Under the pieces are notes generated by a model that saw only the letters and a list, made by a program, of their open reading frames with translations, was not told where the DNA came from and ran no database searches. Source: CALODL01 sp942492115 (GTDB taxonomy: Bacteria > Planctomycetota > Phycisphaerae > UBA1845 > CAIVHJ01). Taken from it: a stretch of 64,000 nt of DNA. The DNA is taken from the NCBI GenBank assembly GCA_942492115.1, contig CALODL010000012.1, positions 62,001 through 126,000 on the forward strand, read 5' to 3'. Position numbers and translations under genes: made by a program. Shown here piece after piece: positions 9,537 to 18,210 of this stretch; the stretch's first letter is position 1, and every line of letters starts with the position of its first letter.

Positions 9537-10670
9537 ATGACCCCGATCTATCTCGACAACAACGCAACGACGCGACCTGCGCCCGAGGTCCTGACGGCAA
9601 TGACGGCGGCGTTGGGCGACGGTTTTGGCAACCCCTCGAGCGCCCATAGCATTGGACAGCGGGCCGCGTATCTGCTCCACGATGCCCGCCACCAGGTTGC
9701 GACCGCCCTTGGCGCCAAGGCCCAGGAGGTGGTGTTCACCTCCGGCGGGACCGAAAGCGACATCCTGGCGATCCGTGGAGTGTTGCGCGCCATACCGCAT
9801 CGCCAGCACGTGGTCATCACTGCTATCGAACACGACGCCATCCTCAGCGTCGCGCGTCAACTCGAAACCGAGGGACACGAGATCACCGTACTGCCCGTCG
9901 ATTGCAACGGCCAGATCGATCTCGCCGACCTGGAGGACGCCCTGAGAGCTGACACCGCGTTGGCGTCGATCATGCTGGCGAACAATGAAACGGGCATTCT
10001 ACTCCCGGTGGCCGCCGCCGCCGATATCTGCCGACGCCACGGCGTGCTGGTCCACACGGACGCCGTTCAGGCATTCGGCAAAATTCCCATCGATGTCCGT
10101 GCGCTCGGCGTCGACCTGCTCAGTGTGTCGTCCCACAAGTTGCATGGCCCAAAAGGCTGCGGTGCGTTGGTTGTTCGGGAGGGCCTTCAGATCGACGCGC
10201 TCATGGTCGGAGGCCACCAGGAAAAGGACCGTCGTGGCGGCACCGAGAATGTCCCCGGTATTGTGGGGTTTGCTACTGCCGCGACTTGCGCGACCTCGAT
10301 CGACGACGACGGCCACAGCAGGATCAAGAGGCTGCGCGATGGGTTCGAAACGACACTGTGCGCCGCACGACCGGACACATATGTGATCGGAGCGAATGTG
10401 CCGCGTTTGCCCAACACTGCGTGTCTGGCTTTTGCCGACTGCAGCTCGGAGGCCATTCTGGTAGCGCTCAATGAACGTGGCATTTGTGCCTCGGGGGGAT
10501 CGGCCTGCCATTCTGGCTCATTGGAGCCGTCGGGCGTGCTCAGCGCGATGGGCATCGAACCCCGACTCGCACTCGGTGCCGTACGTTTCAGTCTGTCGCG
10601 GTACACGACGCCCGAGGAGATCGATACGGCCTGCGATGTGATTGTCGAGACCGTCAACAAACTAAGATAA
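9537..10670 (+). CDS. Cysteine desulfurase, NifS/IscS family
   Basis: This 377-residue PLP enzyme starts with Y-L-D-N-N-A-T-T-R-P and carries all family landmarks. These are T-S-G-G-T-E-S-D near residue 70, the L-A-N-N-E-T-G-I loop, H-T-D-A-V-Q-A, and the PLP-binding lysine in S-S-H-K-L-H-G-P-K-G (Lys201). The active-site cysteine loop is G-S-A-C-H-S-G-S-L-E-P-S (Cys324), with His where many homologues have Ser after the Cys. It moves sulfur from cysteine to scaffold proteins for Fe-S or thio-cofactor synthesis. No iscU, iscR or suf gene is adjacent, so iscS or nifS is not chosen as a symbol. It sits 39 bp after the DUF4091 gene. Confidence 0.92.
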   Translation: MTPIYLDNNATTRPAPEVLTAMTAALGDGFGNPSSAHSIGQRAAYLLHDARHQVATALGAKAQEVVFTSGGTESDILAIRGVLRAIPHRQHVVITAIEHDAILSVARQLETEGHEITVLPVDCNGQIDLADLEDALRADTALASIMLANNETGILLPVAAAADICRRHGVLVHTDAVQAFGKIPIDVRALGVDLLSVSSHKLHGPKGCGALVVREGLQIDALMVGGHQEKDRRGGTENVPGIVGFATAATCATSIDDDGHSRIKRLRDGFETTLCAARPDTYVIGANVPRLPNTACLAFADCSSEAILVALNERGICASGGSACHSGSLEPSGVLSAMGIEPRLALGAVRFSLSRYTTPEEIDTACDVIVETVNKLR

Positions 10671-10730
10671 TCGAATTCTGATCGCGCCAGATGAACGCGG
10701 CGGACCATTTGAACGGAGTGTTCGACAACC

Positions 10731-11609
10731 ATGCAACCACTCATTGGGATCATCGGAGGATCGGGACTCGGCGAAGCATTGGCGCGTCATGGTGGCGACG
10801 TAGTCGAAATCGATACCCCATTCGGTCCACCGAGCGGACCGATCATTCGAACGGAGTGGGACGGCGTCCCCATTGCCATTCTTCAGCGGCACGGTCGCGG
10901 GCATCATCTGGGACCGTCCGCGGTTCCGTTTCGCGCCAATATCTTCGCTCTGAAGACACTCGGGGTCACGCACGTCATTGCCAGTGGCGCGACCGGGTCC
11001 CTGCGGGAGGATATCCATCCCCAGGAACTGGTCATCATCGATCAGGTCATTGATCGGACCCATCGCCGCCCCCAGACATTCTTCGACGAGTACCTCGCAG
11101 TCCACGTCGAATTTGCTCATCCATTCTGCAGCCACCTGCGCGAAACATTCATCGAGCAGTCGACGGCGCTGGCCACCCAGATCCACACCCAGGGCGTGTA
11201 CGTGTGTATCGAGGGGCCACAATTCTCGACGCTGGCCGAGTGTCGCATGCATCGCTCGTGGGGCGCTGACGTCGTAGGAATGACCTGCATGCCCGAGGCC
11301 AGACTGGCGCGGGAAGCCGAGATGTGCTACGCAATGATCGCGATGCCGACAGACTATGATTGCTGGAAGAACGACGGACACCACGATGCCACGCTGCTCG
11401 AGGAAATCGGACAAAACTTGCGGATCGTCAGTGAGCACGCGACAACGCTGATCCAGAAGACGATCTCAGCATTGGGCCGCGCTCCCACGGGATCGTGCCA
11501 TTGCCAGTCCGCATTGGCCACGGCCATCTGGTCCAGCCGCGCGGAGCTCGATCGCCAACGCCTGCGACCGTTGGCCCCACTTGTTGGCCACTACCTCGAT
11601 CTCGCGTGA
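10731..11609 (+). CDS. mtnP: S-methyl-5'-thioadenosine phosphorylase
   Basis: The 292-residue protein belongs to the PNP/MTAP family. It has the N-terminal phosphate loop G-I-I-G-G-S-G-L, the R-H-G-R-G-H-H motif, and A-N-I-F-A-L-K-T-L-G-V-T-H. It also has C-I-E-G-P-Q-F-S-T-L-A-E and the MTAP-type T-D-Y-D-C-W, whose Asp recognises the 6-amino group of adenine. It phosphorolyses 5'-methylthioadenosine to adenine and 5-methylthioribose-1-phosphate for methionine salvage. CGGAG lies about 12 nt before the ATG. No other methionine-salvage gene is in the window. Confidence 0.92.
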   Translation: MQPLIGIIGGSGLGEALARHGGDVVEIDTPFGPPSGPIIRTEWDGVPIAILQRHGRGHHLGPSAVPFRANIFALKTLGVTHVIASGATGSLREDIHPQELVIIDQVIDRTHRRPQTFFDEYLAVHVEFAHPFCSHLRETFIEQSTALATQIHTQGVYVCIEGPQFSTLAECRMHRSWGADVVGMTCMPEARLAREAEMCYAMIAMPTDYDCWKNDGHHDATLLEEIGQNLRIVSEHATTLIQKTISALGRAPTGSCHCQSALATAIWSSRAELDRQRLRPLAPLVGHYLDLA

Positions 11610-11642
11610 CGCATTCGGCAGGTGCCCATGCACAATAACCTC

Positions 11643-11648
11643 TATAAT
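11643..11648 (+). promoter_or_regulatory. -10 box (TATAAT) 11 nt before the TPR/PQQ gene
   Basis: A consensus TATAAT ends 11 nt before the ATG at 11660, so the transcript would have a leader of only about 4-6 nt. No Shine-Dalgarno sequence is visible. The -35 match is poor. Confidence 0.5.
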
Positions 11649-11659
11649 GGGGCAGGCCT

Positions 11660-14600
11660 ATGTCATCCACGATCAAGCGCAATCTGTTGCTCGCTGTATG
11701 GTTGATGTCATCATGGTATGGTAGCGCCATCTCTGGACAGGCGCCTCCCGCTCCCGCCGAGGAGGATCCTCCAGCAGCCCCGGAGGGCGTGTACCTCGAT
11801 GACAGCTTCGAGGCCGCCGAACTGCTGACTTCCGCCCGGGCCGCTGCCGAGCGGTCGGACTGGCCGCTGGCGCTCGAGCACATTTCTGAACTCCTGCGCA
11901 ACCATGACAGCAAAGTCGTCTCCACGGATGACAAGCTGTTCACGAGCGTCGTCCGCGAAGCCATGGCCATGATCGCAGCATGGCCCGAGCCGGGCCTGGC
12001 GGCCTACCAGGATCTCTTCGAACCTGCTGCCCGCTCGGCACTCGGCTCTGCCGAAGCACGAATGGATCCCGGCCAACTGGCCCGGATCATCGATACGTAC
12101 TTCTGCACGTCCGTCGCACTCGATGCTGCCAGCATGCTCGCCGAGATGCATTTCGATGCGGGCGATTTCGAGCGGGCCGCCGCGCTCTACGCGCGCCTGC
12201 TCAGCGAACATCCTCAACGCTCGATCGTCGCCGACGATCTGCAGGCGCGACTGGCCGTGGCCATTGCCGCCGGAGGAGATGCCGCGCTCAGCTATCAATA
12301 TCTCGAGACCGTGGGTACCCGTATTGGTGACGTTGAATTGCCGTGGAAGGGAACCCGGGCGACCTGCCGCAGCATCATCGAGTCCTTCGAGGACAGCCCC
12401 ATCGCTCCGCGCGGTGGTTCACATCGACAGGCCGATGTGTTTTGGCCCATGTTCGGCGGGTCTGCGCGCCACGCGCGCATTCCCGACATGCCGGCGTTGC
12501 CCAGCGCGCCGTTGTGGATCTTCGAGGGCTTCAACCCCACCACGCTGGACCATCAGGACGGCTTCTTTCAGGGTAGCAGCTATCGGGCGGCGCTCGAGCG
12601 CGGCAAGTTCCTCGCACTCCAACCCATCGTCGCCGGCGGCCACGTACTCCTTCAGGATGCCCGCCGCGTCTGGGCCGTGAACCAGGATAGCGGCGAGGTG
12701 GCCTGGACGTACGAAGCGTTCCCTGACTCCAACGACTCAAACTGGCAGGATCGTTCGGTTCCTGCCCTCCTCTGCAGCACTGCACAAGATGCGATGATCT
12801 ACGCCGTCCTCGGCAACCGACCGTCGAGCTACTACGGCTACCAGCCAACGCCAACGCAATCGTTGCTCGTCGCCCTGGATGCTGACTCCGGTCGGCCACA
12901 GTGGCGCGTCAGTCCCCAGGCCTTCGGAGAGGATCCGCGTGAAGTGCAGTTCGAAGGCCCGGTGATCGCTGATCGGACTGGAGTCTACACCGTGGTCCGC
13001 CGCCGAAAAGCCTTTGGGTTCGAAGACTGCTACGTGTGGAAAATCGACACCTCAGGCAACTTGCGCTGGCAGGTCCATGTCGGCAGCGCCGCCACCGGCG
13101 GATTCGGGTATCGCCGACCCACGCTCGCGATTCCCACCCTGATTGCCGGCACGGTGTATGTTCAATCGAACCTCGGAACGGTCGCCGCAATCGACGCGCT
13201 CAGCGGCCTGATCCAGTGGATCAGCATCTACCAGCAGGATCCGGCCCAGGAACCTGAAGCGTTCCCCGACGGCAGCATTCAATCGTATTCGTGGAACTAC
13301 AATCCGATCACGCTTGTGCCCGGCGGGAGCCGGCAATGGGGCCTCGGCGGCCGCCTGGCGGTGCTGCCACTCGATCGACGCGAACTGCTGCTGCTCGACC
13401 GCGCCCGGGGGCACGTCGTTCGGCGCATCCCGTGCAGCGAGTTGGAGGATGCTACTTGCATCCTCGGACTGATTGGCGGCCGGTTATACACCGTCGGCCA
13501 GCGGGCCCTGTGCTGGGATATCCGCGAGGAGCGTGCTGTTTGGACGCGTGATTTGCCTGACAGCCCGTTGTACGGTCGCGGAGCGTTGAGTTCACAACAC
13601 ATGTTCATCCCATGCCGCAAGGGCCTGGCGAGTTTCGCGGTTGCCGATGGGCAGATGGCCCTGCATCCATGGAACGCCGTCGAGGAAGGGGGCAATGTCG
13701 TCGCGCTCGACAATCAAATCCTCGTGGCCGGGAACGACCGCCTGACGGCTTACGGACTGCGTGATCGTGTGTTCACGCGGCTGCGAGAACGAATGGATGA
13801 GGCGCCGATGGATCCCCTTGCGGCTCTGGAATTGGCCGAAGTAGCCTTCCGGACTGCGGCCACCCAGCAGGACACGGATGCCAAACGGCAGGACTATGCA
13901 CGCGGGCGCGCCGCCCTTGAACAGGCCATCGACCGTGCCGGAGGATTCGCCGGCGCGATGGAGCCCGAACTGCGCAATCGCCTGTTCAACGATTGCCTGC
14001 AATTCGCCCGCTACGTCAACCGCGAGGACCCGCCAGATCTCAAGGCCGCGGAGACGCTCTTGATGACGGCCGGCGAATGCGCCCCGGATGCGGCGAGCCT
14101 GCTGCTGCAGAAAGCGCGGCTTGCGGAAGTCTACGGCCTCATCGGCACTCCTGATCGCCAGATCATGCAGTACCATCGCATATTGTCTGATCGATCCTTG
14201 CGCGACCTGCCCTGGCCGGAAGACGACGGCGACGAGCAGCCGGCACATCAGGTCGCACGGGCGCGCATCGATCAACTCATCGCCGATCACGGCCGTGCGC
14301 CCTATGCACACATCGACGACATCGCGTCGTCCAAGCTCGCTGCAGCAATCGCCATCGGTGACATCGAGCGACTCACCGGTATCCATCAAACCATGCCGAA
14401 TGCCCTGGCAGCCCCGCAGGCGCTGTTGGCCTGCGGCCGAATCTTGATGGACCAGGAGGCGTACACCGCCGCGGCCCGACACTTCTACGCGGCCTTGTTG
14501 TCCTATCCGGAGGCCATCTCTTCGGCAGAGGTCATCCATCAGCTGGCCGATGCCTATCTCCATGCGGGCCGACCGGAGGCCGCCTGGTCGTGGTTGACCC

Positions 14601-15946
14601 GCGGCGCACGTGAATTCCCCGACGACCGCATCATGGTCGACGGCAAGCCCGTCACCCTGGCGATGTACCGCAGCATGATCGTCCCCGACGGTCGCCCTCC
14701 CGGGCCGCGGCACCCCCATCTGCGGCCTGAGCTCGATGGTCGTTATGACATCGCCATTTCAGCCGGCGGACGCCTTCTGCGACCACAGATCCACGACGAC
14801 GCGACCGTCTGGACCCACATGATCGTTCACCGCAACCGCTCGATCGACTCATTCGACTCTGTTACCGCCGATCACCAGTGGTCTACAGCCGTCGAGGGCG
14901 ATGCGACCGTGCGGTTGCTGTGGAGCACCGCCACAAACGTGGTCGTTGCGACGCCATTCGAGGTTCTCGGCCTGGACGCCACCTCGGGGGCGGTGCAGTG
15001 GCGCTACGGCGCGCTGCCCGCCGGGATCGACGACGTCCAGGCTGACCATGAAAGTTTTCCAACGTGGACTGCTCATGCGGGTTACGGGCGCTATATGGTC
15101 AGCTTGCGCGACGACGGGCTGGCAATCTGCTGGGATGCTCATGCGGGTGTATTACACTGGCAGCGGGAGCTCACGCAACGCCCGGCAGATGCACTGATCA
15201 TGACCGAGCAATTGATCATTTACACCGCTCGCCAGGGTGCAGCAGAACCCCGCGCGGTCGTACTCGACATCAGCGACGGTCGGCCTCTACGCAGCATCGA
15301 CCTCGCCGGCCGCAGCCCGATCCTGGCCTTGCATGCGACACTCGCCGGCAACGTCGTGTTGTGCACGGCACGCTCATTGACCGCCGTCGATCCATTTTCC
15401 GGACAACGTGAGTGGCATCGCGATTTTGGTGACGCGTTGCGCGTGCACACGATTCGTATCACCGTCGACGGTGTCGTGTTGTCGCCCGATGGCGAACGGG
15501 TCATCAAGCTGAATCTCGGTGACGGGACCACGGTGTGGACCTCCGAACAGTTGGCCCGTCGAGGGAGCAGCCTGGGGCTGATCACGGCAACGGAAGCGCT
15601 CTACACCCTCACCGACCGCGTCGTCACTGCTCTGGATCCGGTCAGCGGCCAGACCCTCGCGACGGTATCCCCACCACGCGGAGCGACCCTGGTCCGAACG
15701 GTGCTGGCCCATGACGGTGTCGCGCTGGTCTTTCGTACCCCGAGTGGCGAGGAGGATGCTGCGGATTACTGGACTTACATGACCCAACGGCCCTTCGGCT
15801 CGGATCGCGTCCTGGATCCCGCAGAGGCCGAATCACTCGGTGTTTTGCGGGGCCTCATTGAATTCCACGTATACCGCGACGCTATAATAGGTGTCTCGCC
15901 GGGTACGCTGTCTGGTTGGACGAACCAGACTACAGATACGCCTTAG
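11660..15946 (+). CDS. Large exported protein with TPR segments and two PQQ-type beta-propellers
   Basis: This 1428-residue protein starts with a Sec signal peptide (hydrophobic core about 8-22, then S-A-I-S-G-Q-A). Residues about 50-230 are helical and TPR-like (D-F-E-R-A-A-A-L-Y-A-R-L-L). About 280-690 form a first WD/PQQ-like propeller (repeated A-L-D-A-D-S-G-R-P-Q-W type blades). About 700-1010 are again TPR-like, and about 1070-1420 form a second propeller (A-V-D-P-F-S-G-Q-R-E-W). Such propellers are often non-enzymatic scaffolds, as in BamB. Two propellers separated by TPRs suggest a periplasmic or surface scaffold, but the function is unknown. Codon usage and length look intact. Confidence 0.82.
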   Translation: MSSTIKRNLLLAVWLMSSWYGSAISGQAPPAPAEEDPPAAPEGVYLDDSFEAAELLTSARAAAERSDWPLALEHISELLRNHDSKVVSTDDKLFTSVVREAMAMIAAWPEPGLAAYQDLFEPAARSALGSAEARMDPGQLARIIDTYFCTSVALDAASMLAEMHFDAGDFERAAALYARLLSEHPQRSIVADDLQARLAVAIAAGGDAALSYQYLETVGTRIGDVELPWKGTRATCRSIIESFEDSPIAPRGGSHRQADVFWPMFGGSARHARIPDMPALPSAPLWIFEGFNPTTLDHQDGFFQGSSYRAALERGKFLALQPIVAGGHVLLQDARRVWAVNQDSGEVAWTYEAFPDSNDSNWQDRSVPALLCSTAQDAMIYAVLGNRPSSYYGYQPTPTQSLLVALDADSGRPQWRVSPQAFGEDPREVQFEGPVIADRTGVYTVVRRRKAFGFEDCYVWKIDTSGNLRWQVHVGSAATGGFGYRRPTLAIPTLIAGTVYVQSNLGTVAAIDALSGLIQWISIYQQDPAQEPEAFPDGSIQSYSWNYNPITLVPGGSRQWGLGGRLAVLPLDRRELLLLDRARGHVVRRIPCSELEDATCILGLIGGRLYTVGQRALCWDIREERAVWTRDLPDSPLYGRGALSSQHMFIPCRKGLASFAVADGQMALHPWNAVEEGGNVVALDNQILVAGNDRLTAYGLRDRVFTRLRERMDEAPMDPLAALELAEVAFRTAATQQDTDAKRQDYARGRAALEQAIDRAGGFAGAMEPELRNRLFNDCLQFARYVNREDPPDLKAAETLLMTAGECAPDAASLLLQKARLAEVYGLIGTPDRQIMQYHRILSDRSLRDLPWPEDDGDEQPAHQVARARIDQLIADHGRAPYAHIDDIASSKLAAAIAIGDIERLTGIHQTMPNALAAPQALLACGRILMDQEAYTAAARHFYAALLSYPEAISSAEVIHQLADAYLHAGRPEAAWSWLTRGAREFPDDRIMVDGKPVTLAMYRSMIVPDGRPPGPRHPHLRPELDGRYDIAISAGGRLLRPQIHDDATVWTHMIVHRNRSIDSFDSVTADHQWSTAVEGDATVRLLWSTATNVVVATPFEVLGLDATSGAVQWRYGALPAGIDDVQADHESFPTWTAHAGYGRYMVSLRDDGLAICWDAHAGVLHWQRELTQRPADALIMTEQLIIYTARQGAAEPRAVVLDISDGRPLRSIDLAGRSPILALHATLAGNVVLCTARSLTAVDPFSGQREWHRDFGDALRVHTIRITVDGVVLSPDGERVIKLNLGDGTTVWTSEQLARRGSSLGLITATEALYTLTDRVVTALDPVSGQTLATVSPPRGATLVRTVLAHDGVALVFRTPSGEEDAADYWTYMTQRPFGSDRVLDPAEAESLGVLRGLIEFHVYRDAIIGVSPGTLSGWTNQTTDTP
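15858..15888 (+). promoter_or_regulatory. Candidate promoter inside the 3' end of the TPR/PQQ gene
   Basis: TTGAAT (15858-15863) and TATAAT (15883-15888) are separated by 19 nt. It could drive the FlgI-like gene with a leader of about 150 nt. The spacer is long, so this is tentative. Confidence 0.3.
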
Positions 15947-16042
15947 CCGTGTTCACCCCCCAACGCCTCATATCCTCGAGTATGTCGGGCAAGTGGGTCG
16001 AGCAGCCGGCAAGACCTGCATCTCATCTAAAGGAGAGAGACG

Positions 16043-17749
16043 GTGATCCGTTCCGGAACGCGTTTGTTGGTCACCAGTGTGATGCTGATCTCGGGCTGCC
16101 AGAGACCCGACTCACCGGATGCTGTTGATGCGCCCGCTCCGCCAGCGCCCACCAGCTCTTCGCGCTCCGTGCGCGGCACCATTGGCGAAGTCACGTATAT
16201 CCAGGGAACGCGCATGCTCAGCGTGCGAGGTTACGGACTTGTCGTCGGCCTGGGAAAGAACGGATCACGCACCTGCCCCGAACGCATTCGCAAACGCGTA
16301 TCGGCCGAAATTCGCCAGAAGTACCGACTCGGCGATTCGCGCATCGGCCTCGGAAACATCAGCTCCGAACGATTGATCAGCGACCCGGACACGGCAGTGG
16401 TCCTCGTACTTGGCGTCATCAGTGCAGGAGCCGTAGAGGGCAATAGCTTCGATCTCATGATTCAGGCCCTGCCCGGTACGGAAACAACGAGCCTCGACGG
16501 CGGTCGGCTGCTGAATTGCGACTTGCGGTACTATCGCACGGTCGATTCCGGCACGGGCACGGTCCAGGAAGGCAAGATTGTGGCCCATGCCGAAGGTCGC
16601 GTTTTCCTATTGCCTGGCCTCGAGCCCGATGACATGAACGCTCTGCGGGTCGCGCGGATCATCGGTGGTGGCCAGGTGTCCGAAGCCCGGCGGGTCTACC
16701 TGCGCTTGACCAGCCCGTCCTACGCACTCGCCGGACGCATTCGCAGTCGCATCAACACCGTGTACGGCCAGGATGGGGAACTCGCCGTTGCCGACTCTCC
16801 TGACCAGATCTCTTTGTCCATCCCAATAGCGTTCCGCAATCGCGAATTGGAGTTCGTCGACCTCGTTCGCCACGTGTACGTCAACGAAGATGCTGGTTAT
16901 GCCGATGGCCTTGCCGAACAACTGGGTGTTGAACTCGAGGATCCAGAGGCACCGATCAACAGCATCGGCCTGGCATGGCAGTCACTCGGTATGTCCGTCC
17001 GCCCGGTCATAAGGAACTACTACAACAACCGCCACGAGCAGGCCCGATTCATTTCGGCGCGCACTGGACTGCGCCTCGGAGATGACCTCGCCGTCGAGCC
17101 CATGGATCGGATCGCCGGGAATCACAACAGCGCATTGCGTATGTTGGCAATCGAAGAACTCGGAGATGCCCGCGACGTGCGCGGCGCACACCGCGCCGTG
17201 CGGCAGATCATCGACACCAACCCATATCCCGAGATCCGGATTGCGGCGTACGAGGCAATGGTCTTCGAAACACCAGCTGAGGAAGACGGGCCGATGGTTG
17301 GCGACCACTTTCGGATTGATCACATCCGATCCCAGGGTAAGCCGCTGATTTACGCCAAGACCGAAGGCGTCTCCCGACTGGCCGTCATGGGCAAAATCGA
17401 GTGCAAGACCCCCTGTTACTACAAACACCGCCGCGGTGCAGTGCAAATCATGGCCGACGCCGGCAGCGACGAATTGACCGTTGTCCGCTACACGCCCCAG
17501 GGCCATCGGGTTCTCGCCCACTGCTCGCTGGATATCGCCGAGTTGGCTCTGCTCCTGGGAGATCGCGCCCGAGAAAAACGTGATGGCGAAGTCACAGGGC
17601 TCGGTATGACCTACGCCCAGGTCGTCGAGGTGCTCAGTGATCTGTGCGCAGCAGGCGCGATCGATGCGAAACTCGTCCTGCAGGAAACCGCGATGCCGAC
17701 GCCAGGCGAAGAGGACCGCTGGATCGGTCGTCCGGATTCAGAGCTGTAG
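16043..17749 (+). CDS. FlgI-like (flagellar P-ring domain) lipoprotein
   Basis: Translation starts at GTG 16043 behind AGGAGAGAG (16031). The 568-residue product opens with a signal peptide ending in L-I-S-G-C, a lipobox. Residues about 45-400 resemble flagellar P-ring protein FlgI: L-S-V-R-G-Y-G-L-V-V-G-L, V-V-L-V-L-G-V-I-S-A-G-A-V-E-G-N-S-F-D, and G-G-R-L-L-N-C-D-L. FlgI is normally about 370 residues, so there is an extra C-terminal portion of about 170 residues. No other flagellar gene is nearby and FlgI is not usually a lipoprotein. It may be a repurposed P-ring fold in the outer membrane or periplasm. Confidence 0.78.
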   Translation: MIRSGTRLLVTSVMLISGCQRPDSPDAVDAPAPPAPTSSSRSVRGTIGEVTYIQGTRMLSVRGYGLVVGLGKNGSRTCPERIRKRVSAEIRQKYRLGDSRIGLGNISSERLISDPDTAVVLVLGVISAGAVEGNSFDLMIQALPGTETTSLDGGRLLNCDLRYYRTVDSGTGTVQEGKIVAHAEGRVFLLPGLEPDDMNALRVARIIGGGQVSEARRVYLRLTSPSYALAGRIRSRINTVYGQDGELAVADSPDQISLSIPIAFRNRELEFVDLVRHVYVNEDAGYADGLAEQLGVELEDPEAPINSIGLAWQSLGMSVRPVIRNYYNNRHEQARFISARTGLRLGDDLAVEPMDRIAGNHNSALRMLAIEELGDARDVRGAHRAVRQIIDTNPYPEIRIAAYEAMVFETPAEEDGPMVGDHFRIDHIRSQGKPLIYAKTEGVSRLAVMGKIECKTPCYYKHRRGAVQIMADAGSDELTVVRYTPQGHRVLAHCSLDIAELALLLGDRAREKRDGEVTGLGMTYAQVVEVLSDLCAAGAIDAKLVLQETAMPTPGEEDRWIGRPDSEL

Positions 17750-18082
17750 CGCTCGAGTTCAGACTTGCCCCCCGCCCCAGCCAGGGGCGCTGCCCCATTG
17801 GATCCTCGCGGGGCTGGCCTGGCGCGGTGGTTGATGCTGGAGTGATCATTCTTCGAATGAATCTCCCGCTCCCAGGTGGGACTGTCAGCGCGCGGTTGCG
17901 CCGCCGTTTCCGACATCCGGACTGTCAGCTCGCGATCGTTCTTCCCAACGATGCTTTGCCAGTTTCTACTCGTCCGCTTCATGTGGTCTCGTCTTCTGGG
18001 CCATTCCCATTCGCAGAACGATCCCCTATGATGTAGTCAACCTGAAGTTCAAGGATCATCCGAGGTTATGTCGATATTCATA

Positions 18083-18112
18083 TTGCAACTGCGCGGGCTC
18101 GCGTGCTATATT
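18083..18112 (+). promoter_or_regulatory. Candidate smc promoter (TTGCAA-N18-TATATT)
   Basis: TTGCAA at 18083-18088 and TATATT at 18107-18112 are separated by 18 nt. Transcription near 18119 would give a 5' leader of about 92 nt containing two hairpins before smc. Confidence 0.5.
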
Positions 18113-18162
18113 TCGCCGATCCGGGCGGATCATTACCCCTCTCGTCCGGACTCGACGACCGG

Positions 18163-18203
18163 CGCTCCGGAGGAGCGTAACAACTGGAAACAGGGAGGTT
18201 TCC
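18163..18203 (+). promoter_or_regulatory. Tandem hairpins in the smc leader, the second presenting the ribosome binding site
   Basis: Hairpin 1 is CGCTCC-GGA-GGAGCG (18163-18177). Hairpin 2 is GGAAAC-AGGGAG-GTTTCC (18186-18203). The Shine-Dalgarno GGGAGG (18193-18198) sits in the loop and first stem base of hairpin 2, 12 nt before the ATG at 18211. Both stems are perfect. A role in translation control is inference. Confidence 0.4.
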
Positions 18204-18210
18204 GCACATC

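Larger units (their letters stand above)
17750..18210 (+). other. 461-bp gap before smc: promoter and leader hairpins
   Basis: No gene was recognised here. A short GC hairpin (GCCCC-AGCCA-GGGGC, 17774-17788) lies just after the FlgI-like stop without a T-run. The smc promoter and two leader hairpins occupy the last 130 bp. Confidence 0.6.

Noticed and set aside
16043..17749. Start of a flagellar operon
   Set aside because: Only one FlgI-like gene is present; flanking genes are a propeller protein and smc.
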